From Psychrobacter sp. WY6 (GTDB lineage: Bacteria; Pseudomonadota; Gammaproteobacteria; Pseudomonadales; Moraxellaceae): a DNA stretch of 64,000 bases. Under the pieces are notes generated by a model. That model worked only from the letters and a program-made list of their open reading frames with translations, did no database searches and was not told the origin of the DNA. Each line of letters opens with the position of its first letter. Within the stretch, counting starts at the first letter, position 1. Positions 32,000 through 41,238 of the stretch are shown here, piece after piece. The DNA lies in contig NZ_CP049902.1 of assembly GCF_018448495.1 (NCBI RefSeq), positions 930,001 to 994,000 of the forward strand, given 5' to 3'. The position numbers and the translations under genes were made by a program.

Positions 32000-32544
32000 G
32001 ATCCAACATCCTATAATATTTTTAAATTACCCGTCGCATCATTGCTGGTGATAGCCGAGCACGTATGCACTCTATAAATTTTTCATATAATCGTATTCAT
32101 AACTTACTGGCAAATTAATTATTACCATTAGGCGCTTTGAAATATTTTCTTACATTATCTATCATAATGGACAAAGCTTGATGATTAGTGTCTTTTGCGT
32201 TAATAAGTTGTAATCAGGGTAACGAATATGAATCATGTAAGCATATGCTTACACGTAATGACGCTTACGCGACTTAACATCAGGTTAGGAATTAGGCATT
32301 ATAGTCACACGGCATTAGGGAATGTGACTCAAGGATTGAGTTGACCGCATTAAGGATAATGATTCACTTATTAGCATCAGGATGATAATGATAAGTGGAG
32401 TAAGGACACATACCCTTTGCTGCTATCAGTAGTTAATGCTGGTAGTTGTAGTAAAAAGGGCAGGATGCCCAGTATCACAATATGCTGAATATTATGCAAG
32501 GATGCATGGGAAACAGTGGTGATAGGTAACATGGATGGTTAACA

Positions 32545-32582
32545 ATAAAACCGCATAACAGTTAATTGCTATGCGGTTTTAT
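32545..32582. terminator. Strong symmetrical hairpin, possible terminator
   Basis: Perfect 13-bp stem ATAAAACCGCATA / TATGCGGTTTTAT with a 12-base loop, A-run and T-run inside the stem. Works as a terminator in both directions. Confidence 0.75.
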
Positions 32583-32655
32583 CGTGTCTGGACTTTGAGT
32601 TTTATCTTTTAGAATTATTTGATATAAATCAAGTTGGTGATCAGTCCAGCATAAA

Positions 32656-32684
32656 AAAACCGCATTAGAAACTAATGCGGTTTT
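32656..32684. terminator. Terminator after csbD-like gene
   Basis: Stem AAAACCGCATTAG / CTAATGCGGTTTT, three-base loop. Shares the AAAACCGCAT core with the hairpin 110 bp to the left. Lies about 60 bp past the CsbD stop on the minus strand. Confidence 0.8.
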
Positions 32685-32745
32685 CGTTTAAATAATCTGC
32701 TTATAAAATTTTTATCTTAATACTTCTTACAAGCATGATTATCTA

Positions 32746-32949
32746 CTAGTATTTATGTTCAGTACGCCATGCGTCTACTTCACGTTCAGCATCATCTTTG
32801 CTGTGACCATAACGTTCTTGAACTTTTCCGACCAATTTATCACGGCTACCTTCAACGTGTAATAAATCATCATCAGTAAGATCAGCCCATTTTTGTTTTA
32901 CTGAGCCTTTTATTTGGTTCCATTCACCTTTTAGAGTATGTTCGTTCAT
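32746..32949 (-). CDS. CsbD-family stress protein
   Basis: Intact 67-residue hydrophilic protein of the CsbD (YjbJ-like) family: MNEHTLKGEWNQIKGSVKQKW, then LTDDDLLHVEGSRDKLVGKVQERYG and EREVDAW. Members accumulate in general stress in many bacteria; molecular function unknown. Start ATG 32949 is preceded by AAGGAA seven bases upstream; a longer in-frame reading to 33018 has no support from family length. Ends in a terminator. Confidence 0.93.
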   Translation of the reverse strand: MNEHTLKGEWNQIKGSVKQKWADLTDDDLLHVEGSRDKLVGKVQERYGHSKDDAEREVDAWRTEHKY

Positions 32950-33452
32950 TTTTATGTTCCTTCTTTTATTATAAAATTGGTTATTGAGACAATTATTCCA
33001 TCTGTCTTTAATCGACATTTTACTCAGCTGCTATCAGTACTTATTAATCAGCTAACTGGTGATATCTAATATAAGTGCTCACCATCGTCATGTCTGTATA
33101 TGCAATGTTGAGAGTGTTGCTCCATTATTGAGATCTGCACAGCTATGTTATGCATCGTCCATTTGTGTAATGAATGAAGTGTTTTATCAGTGACATACGT
33201 AAAGAGGATCAACAAGTCTGGCGATGATTTATAAAAAATGACGTCGTAACACGCTGTAAATATAGGAATAAAAAAAGTAGCTGTCATCATAAATGTGGCG
33301 GCTATTTTTTTATGATTGTTTTAGGATGGGTTAAAACGAATCATCAAGAATAAGTAAGGTTAAATATTTAGTAATAGACTTCTTGTTTAAATGGCTATAG
33401 CCTTATAGTTGAATAATCGTTGTCTTGTAGATTAAGTTGGGGCAGGTTGATA
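32950..33452. other. Intergenic region between csbD-like and TetR genes
   Basis: Divergent promoter region of about 500 bp. A 74-codon minus-strand frame at 33066-33290 has no family features and an unusual composition; I do not call it. A loose hairpin with a T-run lies near 33275-33312. Confidence 0.4.
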
Positions 33453-34142
33453 GTGAATGTACTTAACAGCGTAAGTGCTAAAAAACCGGAAACAAAACGA
33501 GAGCTGGCAAAGGCGAAAACGCGTCATACGTTACTGAAAAGTGCCTTGCAGCTGTATAGCGTAGAGGGCGCTTTTGGTATGAGCATGAATAAAATCGCGA
33601 AAGGCGCAGGTATTGCTCAGCCAAGTTTTTATAATCATTTTGATAGTTTAGATGCGTTGCAGCAGGTGTTAGGCGAGCAGCTTAAAGACAACTATTTATC
33701 GCCGATGCGCATGGCGTGGGTAGATATGCTTAGAGACTATCCAACGTTGTCTAAAGAGGACTTCAATGAGCGTTGTCAGGAATGCCTAACATTGATTTTT
33801 GATGCCGCCTTTCAAAACATCACTTTATTTCAACGTTTGCTCGAAGACAGTCTGCGCTTTGATTCAAACATAGAACGTAACGGGTTGGGAAGTCTAATCA
33901 TAGAGATAAGAGAAGAGTGGACCAAGATATTTATAGCGGGGTTGCAGTCAGCCGAGTGCTCTTTTGACGAATCTGACGTTCATCTCTGTGTCGATATCGC
34001 TGCCGCCCAAGTCCATGAATTGATATTGGGATGTCATCAACAGCGTTATTCACGGCAGCAAGCCATTGAAGTGTTGTGCAAAAACTTTGATGGGCTTTTT
34101 AATAGTTTTTTCGCCAAAGATAGGCACAGAGTAGATGGCTAG
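33453..34142 (+). CDS. TetR-family transcriptional regulator
   Basis: N-terminal helix-turn-helix is clear: LLKSALQLYSVEGAFGMSMNKIAKGAGIAQPSFYNHFDSLDALQQV. The remainder is a helical ligand/dimer domain ending in FDGLFNSFF. Intact, about 229 residues from GTG 33453 (preceded by a GGGGCAGG run); a TTG at 33420 would add 11 residues. It precedes the molybdopterin oxidoreductase by 240 bp on the same strand, with repeat copy B between them, so it may control that gene. Effector unknown. Confidence 0.88.
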   Translation: MNVLNSVSAKKPETKRELAKAKTRHTLLKSALQLYSVEGAFGMSMNKIAKGAGIAQPSFYNHFDSLDALQQVLGEQLKDNYLSPMRMAWVDMLRDYPTLSKEDFNERCQECLTLIFDAAFQNITLFQRLLEDSLRFDSNIERNGLGSLIIEIREEWTKIFIAGLQSAECSFDESDVHLCVDIAAAQVHELILGCHQQRYSRQQAIEVLCKNFDGLFNSFFAKDRHRVDG

Positions 34143-34250
34143 TCATTCAGCTAATCAATGTTGCACTTTGACTAATTCTCAAGATTTTTAAGATGAGCAA
34201 ATTTAGTAACCATATTAACTTATAAAACGGAATTTATATAGTGAAAGCGA

Positions 34251-34357
34251 TATAGTCGATTCAATTTAAAAGCAGTACAAGGCAACCGAGTGTAAATGTC
34301 TATTTAATACGTCAAGCGAGGTTAACGCAGTAATATTTTTATAGTGGAATGACTATA
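34251..34357. repeat. Intergenic repeat element, copy B
   Basis: 107-bp element beginning TATAGTCGATTCAATTT and ending GGAATGACTATA, a diverged copy of the element at 31207-31311 in the same orientation (shared CAAGGCAA, TCAAGCGAG blocks, same ends). It ends 25 bp before the oxidoreductase start, i.e. in its leader or promoter. Confidence 0.6.
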
Positions 34358-34382
34358 GTAAAAAATAACAGGGAGCGCGACC

Positions 34383-36594
34383 ATGGCTAGTGAAAAGACT
34401 CACACGGATGAACAAACACATTTTAGAACCTGCAATTTATGCGAAGCGATGTGCGGAATTGTCATCAAGCACGATGGAAAAAAGGTATTCTCGATTAAAG
34501 GCGATAAAGACGATCCATTTTCTAAAGGGTATATTTGTCCAAAAGCGACTGCTTTGCAAGACTTGCATGAAGACAGTGATCGCCTGCGTCATCCCGTTGA
34601 GAGAACGGCTAACGGTTGGAAAGAGATTAGCTGGCCTGAAGCTCTCGATAAGGTTGCTGCCGGTATTCAGTCGGTACAGAAAAAACATGGTCAAAACGCC
34701 TTCGGTGTTTATTTAGGCAATCCTAATGTCCATAATTTGGGCGGCATGTTAACCATTAAGCATCTATTAACCAGTATCAAGACGCGCAGTCGCTTTTCTG
34801 CGACTTCCATCGACCAGTTACCGCATCACATTGTTAGCATGCATCTGTTCGGGCATATGCTGCGCATCCCTGTGCCTGACGTCAATCGTACCCAATATAT
34901 GCTCATCATTGGTGGAAATCCGCTAGCGTCTAATGGCAGTATTATGACCGCACCAAATATGCGTCAAAAACTAAAAGATATCAAAGCGCGTGATGGTAAA
35001 GTGGTAGTCATTGATCCAAGACGCACCGAAACGGCAGATATTGCTAGCGAGCATCACTTTATTCGTCCAGCGACCGATGTTTTGCTCTTGCTCGCCATGC
35101 TCAATGAAATTTATCTCCAAGGGTATGCGGACAAGGCACGCGCTAAAAATAATAGAGCGGCGGCGCTCGCACCAGAGATTGAGCGGCTCGCAGACTTTGC
35201 TCGAGACTATAGCGCAGAGTCCGTTGCTGAGATTACTGGTATTGCGGCAAAAGAGATTAAACGACTGGTCAAAGAGTTTTGTGAAGCCGAAAGCTCGGTT
35301 TGTTATGGGCGCATGGGGCGTCTCGGCAAGAGTTTGGCTTACTGAGTCAATATCTAATTATGCTGATTAATATTGTCACAGGTCGCTTGGATGAAGTAGG
35401 TGGTCTAATGTTCCCCAATCCTGCGGTCGATGTAGTCAATAACTCAGGCCCAGGTTATTTAGGTAAGCGCCATAGCCGCGTGAGTAACTTGCCTGATTTA
35501 ATGGCGATTATCCCGTCGTGGCAATGGCGGATGAGATGTTGGTAGAAGGGGCGGGGCAGTTAAAAGGCTTTATGACTATCGCGGGCAAACCTGTACTCAG
35601 CACGCCAAATGGTGAAAAGTTAGATACGGCTTTTGCCAACTTAGACTTTATGGTCGCTATTGACTACTTTGTCACAGAAACCAGCCGTCATGCGCATATC
35701 ATTTTGCCGCCGGTATCACCACTAGAGCGCGATCATTATGACGTCACCTTTAACAATTTTGCCGTCCATAACGTCGCCAAATATTCAAAGGCATTGTTTG
35801 CTAAGCAAAGAAGTGCCAAACATGACTGGCAAATCTACTTAGAGCTGGCAAAACGCTTGGATAAAAAAGCCGTACTTGCAACCAAAGTCGAACGCCTAAT
35901 AATAAAAGTTTTGGGTCCGAAGTTTGTGCTTAATCAAGGTCTAAAACGTGGGCCTTATAAGGGTCTCAATCTAAAGCAATTGAAGAAAAATCCGCATGGG
36001 ATTGATTTGGGAGCGCTCAAAACCATGCTACCACAAGCGTTAAAAAACAAAGACAAGCAGATTCATCTTAATGTTGATTTTTATCAAGCAGATTTAGAGC
36101 GCGTACAGGAGATGATGCAGGACTATGATGACAAGCAAATTCTATTGATTGGTCGTCGTCATGTACGCAGCAATAATTCGTGGCTACACAACAGCTATCG
36201 CTTGGTAAAAGGTAAGCCGCGCTGTACTTTGATGCTGCATCCTGAAACAGCGAAAGAGTACGGTATTGAGGATGGTCAAAACGTAAAAGTCACGTCGCGT
36301 GTGGGTAGTGTGACGATCGTAGCAGAAGTGACGGATGAGCTGATGCCAAATGTCGTGAGTATCCCTCATGGGTGGGGTCATGGCCGTAAAGGGGTAAAAC
36401 AAAAAATCGCTCAAGCGCATGCGGGCGTCAGTGTCAATGATTTGACAGACGATACCTTAATTGATCAGCTAAGTGGTAATGCGGCAGTCAATGGTGTACC
36501 AGTACAATTGGAAGCGATTGAGCCAGAAGCGACTGATTTGGAGACGACTGATTCTGATACTGATTTCGATATGAAATCAGGGAGCGCTGCATAA
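34383..36594 (+). CDS. Molybdopterin-dependent oxidoreductase with 4Fe-4S site, two frameshifts
   Basis: DMSO-reductase superfamily catalytic subunit, formate-dehydrogenase-like. The 4Fe-4S site is formed by C17, C20, C24 and C52 (CNLCEAMCG, YICPKA). Pterin-binding stretches include YMLIIGGNPLASNGS, VVVIDPRRTETADIA and, near the C-terminus, IGRRHVRSNNSWLHNS and VVSIPHGWGHG. The frame breaks near 35318 and 35512; corrected length about 737 residues. No electron-transfer or membrane subunit adjoins it, and no Tat signal is present, so a soluble cytoplasmic enzyme is likely. Substrate unknown. Ends with an acidic Glu/Thr/Asp tail. Confidence 0.88.
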
Positions 36595-36626
36595 AATAGT
36601 TCTAGAATAAAAGTCTTCCATATAAG

Positions 36627-36663
36627 AAAAAAGGCGCTTACTTATAATGGTAGCGCCTTTTTT
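36627..36663. terminator. Bidirectional terminator between oxidoreductase and dadA
   Basis: Stem AAAAAAGGCGCT / AGCGCCTTTTTT between converging genes. Confidence 0.88.
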
Positions 36664-36699
36664 ACGTTTCTTATTCTTACGTTTCTTATTTTTACGATC

Positions 36700-38013
36700 C
36701 TAAGCCAACAAAATCAAATCGACTGGCGGTGTCTCACCTTGTATTAATAAGCTGATCGCCTGCGCCGAACCGCAAGCATGCGTCCAGCCAAGCGTACCAT
36801 GACCCGTATTAAGCCATAAATCAAAACTAGCATCCACATTATGACTGCCATGACGGACTTGACCTCTGTGCGCGCGCCCAATTAACGGCACATTAGAAGG
36901 TGTCATTGGACGTAGCCCTGTCCAATATTGCACAGAATTGGCAATGATACCTTTGGGAAACAACTGCTGCACACGGCGGGTAATGGCTGCACAGCGCGTG
37001 CTATTCAAATCCAAATTGTAGCCGTTAAATTCTGCTGTTCCAGCGACGCGTAACTTGTCACCAAGGCGTGATGTCACCAGCTTAAACTCATCATCAATGA
37101 GACTGACAAAGGGTGCTAGATGCGGGGCGCGGGGGTTGATTTGATAAGTGGCCGAGTAGCCTTTAGCAGGGAAAATAGGTAGATGAATATGCAGCGGTTT
37201 CATGAGCGATACGCTATAGCTGCCCAATGCCAGTACATGGCTGTCTGCACTAAAGGTTTGCGCGTTTTCGCCCTTGGGTTTAATGGTAATACTATGGATA
37301 TGCGGGCGAGCAGAATGGGCGTCAGTGTTTAACGCCAGAATCTCGGTATCGTATAAAAACTTAACGCCAGCCTCGATGCAGCGCTCGGCTAAGCGCTGGG
37401 TAAATAAATGGGCATTACCCGATTCATCACGGCTGGTATAAGTAGCACCTTTTAGCTTATGAGCAATAGGGTAAAGCGCAGGCTCTAAGTTAACGGCATT
37501 ATTGATATCGATGACATGACGCTCACAGCCTAACTCTTGCATGCGCTCCGTTGGCGCAATGGCGGCATCAAATTCCGCTTGATTGGTATAAAAGTGCATG
37601 ATGCCGCGCGTTTGCTGCTCGTAATCAATACCGATATCAGCACGCAACTGTTGTAGTGCATCCCGTGAATACAAGCCTAAACGTACCATTTGTACCAAAT
37701 TGGCATCGGCTTTATCTGCCCGGCATTCTTGCAAAAACTGCATCGCCCACTTAAGCTGCGCCTTATCAGCACGCAAGCGATACAACAGCGGCGCATCCTC
37801 GCGAAACAGCCATTTAAGGGCTTTCATTGGAGCCGCAGGATTGGCCCAAGGGGTTGCGTGCGAGACAGATATTTGCCCACCATTGGCAAATGAGGTCTGC
37901 ATACCGGCAGCTGGCTCACGCTCAATGACGGTCACATCGTAGCCTGCTTGGCGAAGATACCATGCGGTGGTCACGCCCACCACACCCGCTCCGAGTACCG
38001 CAATATGGGTCAT
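36700..38013 (-). CDS. dadA: D-amino acid dehydrogenase small subunit DadA
   Basis: FAD-dependent membrane-associated oxidative deamination of D-amino acids (mainly D-alanine). Intact, 437 residues. N-terminal FAD loop VLGAGVVGVTTAWYL with the acidic end VIEREP, then FANGGQISVSHATPWANP, which is diagnostic for DadA, and the C-terminal WTGLRPMTPSNVPLIG and NTGHGTLGWTHACGSA FAD contacts. The alanine racemase partner dadX is not adjacent. Start ATG 38013 directly precedes the Rossmann motif. Confidence 0.95.
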   Translation of the reverse strand: MTHIAVLGAGVVGVTTAWYLRQAGYDVTVIEREPAAGMQTSFANGGQISVSHATPWANPAAPMKALKWLFREDAPLLYRLRADKAQLKWAMQFLQECRADKADANLVQMVRLGLYSRDALQQLRADIGIDYEQQTRGIMHFYTNQAEFDAAIAPTERMQELGCERHVIDINNAVNLEPALYPIAHKLKGATYTSRDESGNAHLFTQRLAERCIEAGVKFLYDTEILALNTDAHSARPHIHSITIKPKGENAQTFSADSHVLALGSYSVSLMKPLHIHLPIFPAKGYSATYQINPRAPHLAPFVSLIDDEFKLVTSRLGDKLRVAGTAEFNGYNLDLNSTRCAAITRRVQQLFPKGIIANSVQYWTGLRPMTPSNVPLIGRAHRGQVRHGSHNVDASFDLWLNTGHGTLGWTHACGSAQAISLLIQGETPPVDLILLA

Positions 38014-38087
38014 AGATTACTCTGCTGCTTTTTTAGTAAAAATGTTTTTACGAGTGCTGCTTATTACGCGTCATTCATCATGTCGTA

Positions 38088-38861
38088 CTATTTTTGACGC
38101 GCAACATCGGCTTGCAGCGCTGGCGGTAAGTTTAATATCGTAAGCTCACTCTCGGCTAAATGCTCTGGACGGGCAACGACCAATGCTTTAAAACCATTAC
38201 CATTAATAGTGTCATCGGCAATCGCATTAACCACATGAATTTTTTCTAGCTTGTCACCGGCTGCTGGCACGTCACCTGCGCCGCTGACATAATGTAAAAA
38301 CGCTTTTGGCGCTGCTTTAAAATAAATACGGGCAATCACTTCTTGACCAAGATAGCAGCCTTTATCATAGTCCATACCACCGCGCTGATGCAGACGCAGC
38401 TCTTGTGGCTGAAACAGACCTTGGGTTGCAGCAACTATCCAATAGTTGCCAATGGCAAGACTCGCTTGCATCCACGCTTGGGTATCGGCTGGCGTATTGT
38501 GGTCTTCTTGATGGCTAAAGGTTGGCACGTCATCAAGCACGCAAGGATAAATGGGCGCGGGCGTACTGGTGTCAAATTTTGAAAAGGCACCGAACTTTTT
38601 TAAATGGGCTTGAAAAGCCTCAGCACAATCGGCACTGATAACCACATCATAATGCTTTTCGGCTTGTTTTTTTATCCACAAACCAAAATCAATGCGACCT
38701 TTTAAATTGCTAAGCGCCGTTGCTTGATAACTGAGTCCGAGTTTGGTGACATCAGAGGTTAGCTGACCCTGTAAGAATTTTTCTGCATCTTCACCTTGAA
38801 TCGTTAGTTGAACAAATTGTGGCAATGTTGATGGGAGGGTCGATACGTTTGATTGAGTCAT
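38088..38861 (-). CDS. ygfZ: Folate-binding protein YgfZ
   Basis: Tetrahydrofolate-dependent helper in assembly or repair of some Fe-S proteins. Intact, 257 residues. The hallmark KGCYLGQE motif is present (DYDKGCYLGQEVIARI), with FLQGQLTSDV and SNLKGRIDFGLW in the N-terminal GcvT-like part. Shorter than E. coli YgfZ (326) but in the range of related bacteria. It starts near dadA's upstream side on the same strand with a 74 bp gap, so co-transcription with dadA is possible. Confidence 0.93.
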   Translation of the reverse strand: MTQSNVSTLPSTLPQFVQLTIQGEDAEKFLQGQLTSDVTKLGLSYQATALSNLKGRIDFGLWIKKQAEKHYDVVISADCAEAFQAHLKKFGAFSKFDTSTPAPIYPCVLDDVPTFSHQEDHNTPADTQAWMQASLAIGNYWIVAATQGLFQPQELRLHQRGGMDYDKGCYLGQEVIARIYFKAAPKAFLHYVSGAGDVPAAGDKLEKIHVVNAIADDTINGNGFKALVVARPEHLAESELTILNLPPALQADVARQK

Positions 38862-39184
38862 TATTATCCTATTAATAAGTCGCTATCGTTATCAGTAGCC
38901 ATAGCCTCAGATATTGTGGTGAATACTGAGTTGTTAAAGTAATTGCTAACGTAAATACTGAGGTTTTTACCATCTAAAGATATATGGCTATCAAACCAAA
39001 TTTAGTTAAAGCAGAGTACCACAAAACACTGTGTGATAAAAAACGTCCGCTGTAAGACATGAGCGAATCTATCAATTAGTCACAGCACCGCATTTACGAG
39101 CGAAGCGATTGGTTAAAGCTGGCGAGTTACGGTACAATGTTAGCTCTAGAATACACCCAATTTATCACGGCTGACGAGGAAATT
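38862..39184. other. Intergenic region between ygfZ and yjdM
   Basis: Divergent promoter region; no gene-like frame or clear motif seen. Confidence 0.35.
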
Positions 39185-39538
39185 ATGAGCTTACCCAATT
39201 GCCCAAAATGCGATGCTGAATATACGTACGAAGATGGTGCGTTACTGGTATGTCCCATGTGTGCTCATGAATGGACTGCGGCTGAAACCGATGCGGCGCA
39301 AGCTGAAGAGCAAGACGCGGTCATTCGTGATGCGGTCGGTAATGAGCTGCAAGATGGCGATACCGTCACCGTGATTAAAGACTTAAAAGTCAAAGGTTCA
39401 TCGATTGTTATTAAAGTTGGTACCAAAGCAAAAGGTATTCGCCTGCTGCCCGATGCATCTGATGGTCATGATATTGACTGTAAACTTGATGGCTTTGGGC
39501 CAATGAAGCTTAAATCATCTGTTGTTAAAAAAGCATAA
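39185..39538 (+). CDS. yjdM: YjdM/PhnA-family zinc-ribbon protein
   Basis: Intact 117-residue protein. N-terminal zinc ribbon [13 protein letters not shown]...CPMCAHEW (two CxxC pairs), then the PhnA SH3-like domain with [23 protein letters not shown] and [12 protein letters not shown]. Formerly called PhnA, but phosphonoacetate hydrolase activity belongs to another protein; function here unknown. ATG 39185 follows GAGGAA at a good distance; a longer frame from 39137 is not needed. Confidence 0.94.
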   Translation: MSLPNCPKCDAEYTYEDGALLVCPMCAHEWTAAETDAAQAEEQDAVIRDAVGNELQDGDTVTVIKDLKVKGSSIVIKVGTKAKGIRLLPDASDGHDIDCKLDGFGPMKLKSSVVKKA

Positions 39539-39649
39539 ATTATTAAATGTGCTTTAAAAATCTGCTAAGCATTAACAACAAGCCGCAAGGTTATTTTTAA
39601 TAAAATAAGACAGAATCAATATTAAAGAAATAATAAGTAGAGAATAATT

Positions 39650-40951
39650 ATGAGCACTAAAAACGAACAGCTATTTGCGCAAGCCCGCAAACATATTCCT
39701 GGCGGTGTAAACTCGCCAGTCCGTGCCTTTGCTGGTGTTGGTGGCACGCCTATTTTTATGCACCGTGCTAACGGTAGCAAAATTTATGATACCGAAGACA
39801 ATGCCTACATCGATTATGTCGGCTCTTGGGGTCCAATGATTTTGGGACACGCGCACCCTAAAGTGATTGATGCGGTCAAAAAAGCAGCTGATGATGGTTT
39901 GAGTTTTGGTACGCCAACGCCGTTTGAAACGACTGTTGCCGATAAAATTTGCGAAATTGTCCCAAGCGTGGAGATGATTCGTATGACCAGTTCTGGTACA
40001 GAAGCGACCATGAGTGCAATTCGTTTGGCTCGTGGTTATACCCAACGTGACAAAATCGTTAAATTTGAAGGGTGCTATCATGGTCACTCAGACAGCTTAT
40101 TGGTAAAAGCAGGTTCGGGTATGCTTGATATCGGTGAGCCAACATCAAAAGGCGTGCCAGCGGATTTTGCTAAGCACACCATTACCATTCCTTATAATGA
40201 CCCACAAGCGATTAAAGATTGCTTTGAGAAATGGGGCGAAGAAGTCGCCTGCGTTATCTTAGAGCCGATCGCTGGCAACATGAATATGGTCATTCCAACA
40301 CAAGAATTCCATGATACGTTGCGTGCCGAGTGTACTGTCAATGGCGCAGTATTAATCTTTGACGAAGTCATGACGGGCTTTCGCGTCGGCCTTGGTGGTG
40401 CACAAGCACATTTCGGCATTGATCCTGATTTGACCTGCTTTGGTAAAATCATCGGTGCAGGTCTGCCCGTTGGTGCTTTCGGTGGTAAAAAAGAAGTGAT
40501 GTCTTGCATTGCGCCACTCGGCGGTGTCTATCAAGCTGGCACATTGTCAGGTAATCCACTGGCAATGCGTGCGGGTATCGCGATGTTTGAAGACTTAACC
40601 GTAGATGGCTTTTATGATGAGTTAGCAGCGAAAGTTGATCGTCTGGTAGACGGTTTTCAAGCGGCGGCTGACAAACACGGCATCAACATGCGTACCAATA
40701 AATTGGGCGGTATGTTTGGCATGTTCTTTGTCAAAGACAATGAAACTGACACGCCAAAGAACTTCGATGACGTGACAGAGTGTGATATGACGGTGTTTAA
40801 CACGTTCTTCCATGGCATGTTGGATCGCGGTATTTATTTGGCACCGTCTGCTTATGAAGCAGGCTTTATGTCAATTAAACACAGCGATGAAGACATTGAT
40901 ATCTCTATTAAAGCCGCTGACGAGATTTTTGCAGAAATGGCAAAAGCGTAA
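39650..40951 (+). CDS. hemL: Glutamate-1-semialdehyde 2,1-aminomutase HemL
   Basis: PLP enzyme making 5-aminolevulinate, the start of haem synthesis by the C5 route. Intact, 433 residues. Visible: [13 protein letters not shown] at the start, [15 protein letters not shown] (PLP phosphate), [16 protein letters not shown], and the Schiff-base Lys in [13 protein letters not shown]. Start [12 protein letters not shown] matches the family. Monocistronic, with a terminator about 80 bp downstream. Confidence 0.97.
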   Translation: MSTKNEQLFAQARKHIPGGVNSPVRAFAGVGGTPIFMHRANGSKIYDTEDNAYIDYVGSWGPMILGHAHPKVIDAVKKAADDGLSFGTPTPFETTVADKICEIVPSVEMIRMTSSGTEATMSAIRLARGYTQRDKIVKFEGCYHGHSDSLLVKAGSGMLDIGEPTSKGVPADFAKHTITIPYNDPQAIKDCFEKWGEEVACVILEPIAGNMNMVIPTQEFHDTLRAECTVNGAVLIFDEVMTGFRVGLGGAQAHFGIDPDLTCFGKIIGAGLPVGAFGGKKEVMSCIAPLGGVYQAGTLSGNPLAMRAGIAMFEDLTVDGFYDELAAKVDRLVDGFQAAADKHGINMRTNKLGGMFGMFFVKDNETDTPKNFDDVTECDMTVFNTFFHGMLDRGIYLAPSAYEAGFMSIKHSDEDIDISIKAADEIFAEMAKA

Positions 40952-41024
40952 CTGTTTATTCAGAACCTTATTCATTCAGGACTATGTTCATTTAAGACCT
41001 GTTTAGAATGTATGTACTTACAAG

Positions 41025-41056
41025 AACCAGTATGAGAGATCATGCTGGTTTTTTTT
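41025..41056 (+). terminator. Terminator after hemL
   Basis: Stem AACCAGTATG / CATGCTGGTT (one G-T pair), loop AGAGAT, then a run of Ts. Confidence 0.85.
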
Positions 41057-41238
41057 GTGCCCAATATTTATCCTTTTGTGATTTTTACTATAAGAGATAA
41101 AGATTTTTTGACGATGATTGCATAAATTAAAAAACTAAGACTAAGACTAAGACAGTTCCTTCTTTGGGTGATTGCAAAATAACAATAAATTATGCTATTC
41201 TGAGATGAATCAAGATAATTGAGCAAGGATGCTAACTG

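Larger units (their letters stand above)
32000..32745. other. Gene-free stretch with two similar terminators
   Basis: No protein-like frame in about 745 bp. It ends with two strong hairpins about 110 bp apart (separate entries). The first hairpin does not follow any gene I can see on the plus strand, so an unseen short transcript may end there. Confidence 0.45.

Noticed and set aside
33066..33290. 74-codon minus-strand frame between csbD and TetR
   Set aside because: Unusual composition, no ribosome-binding site and no similarity pattern; treated as chance.
41129..41151. Short CTAAGA tandem repeat upstream of the acyl-CoA ligase
   Set aside because: Only about three units; consistent with chance in AT-rich DNA.
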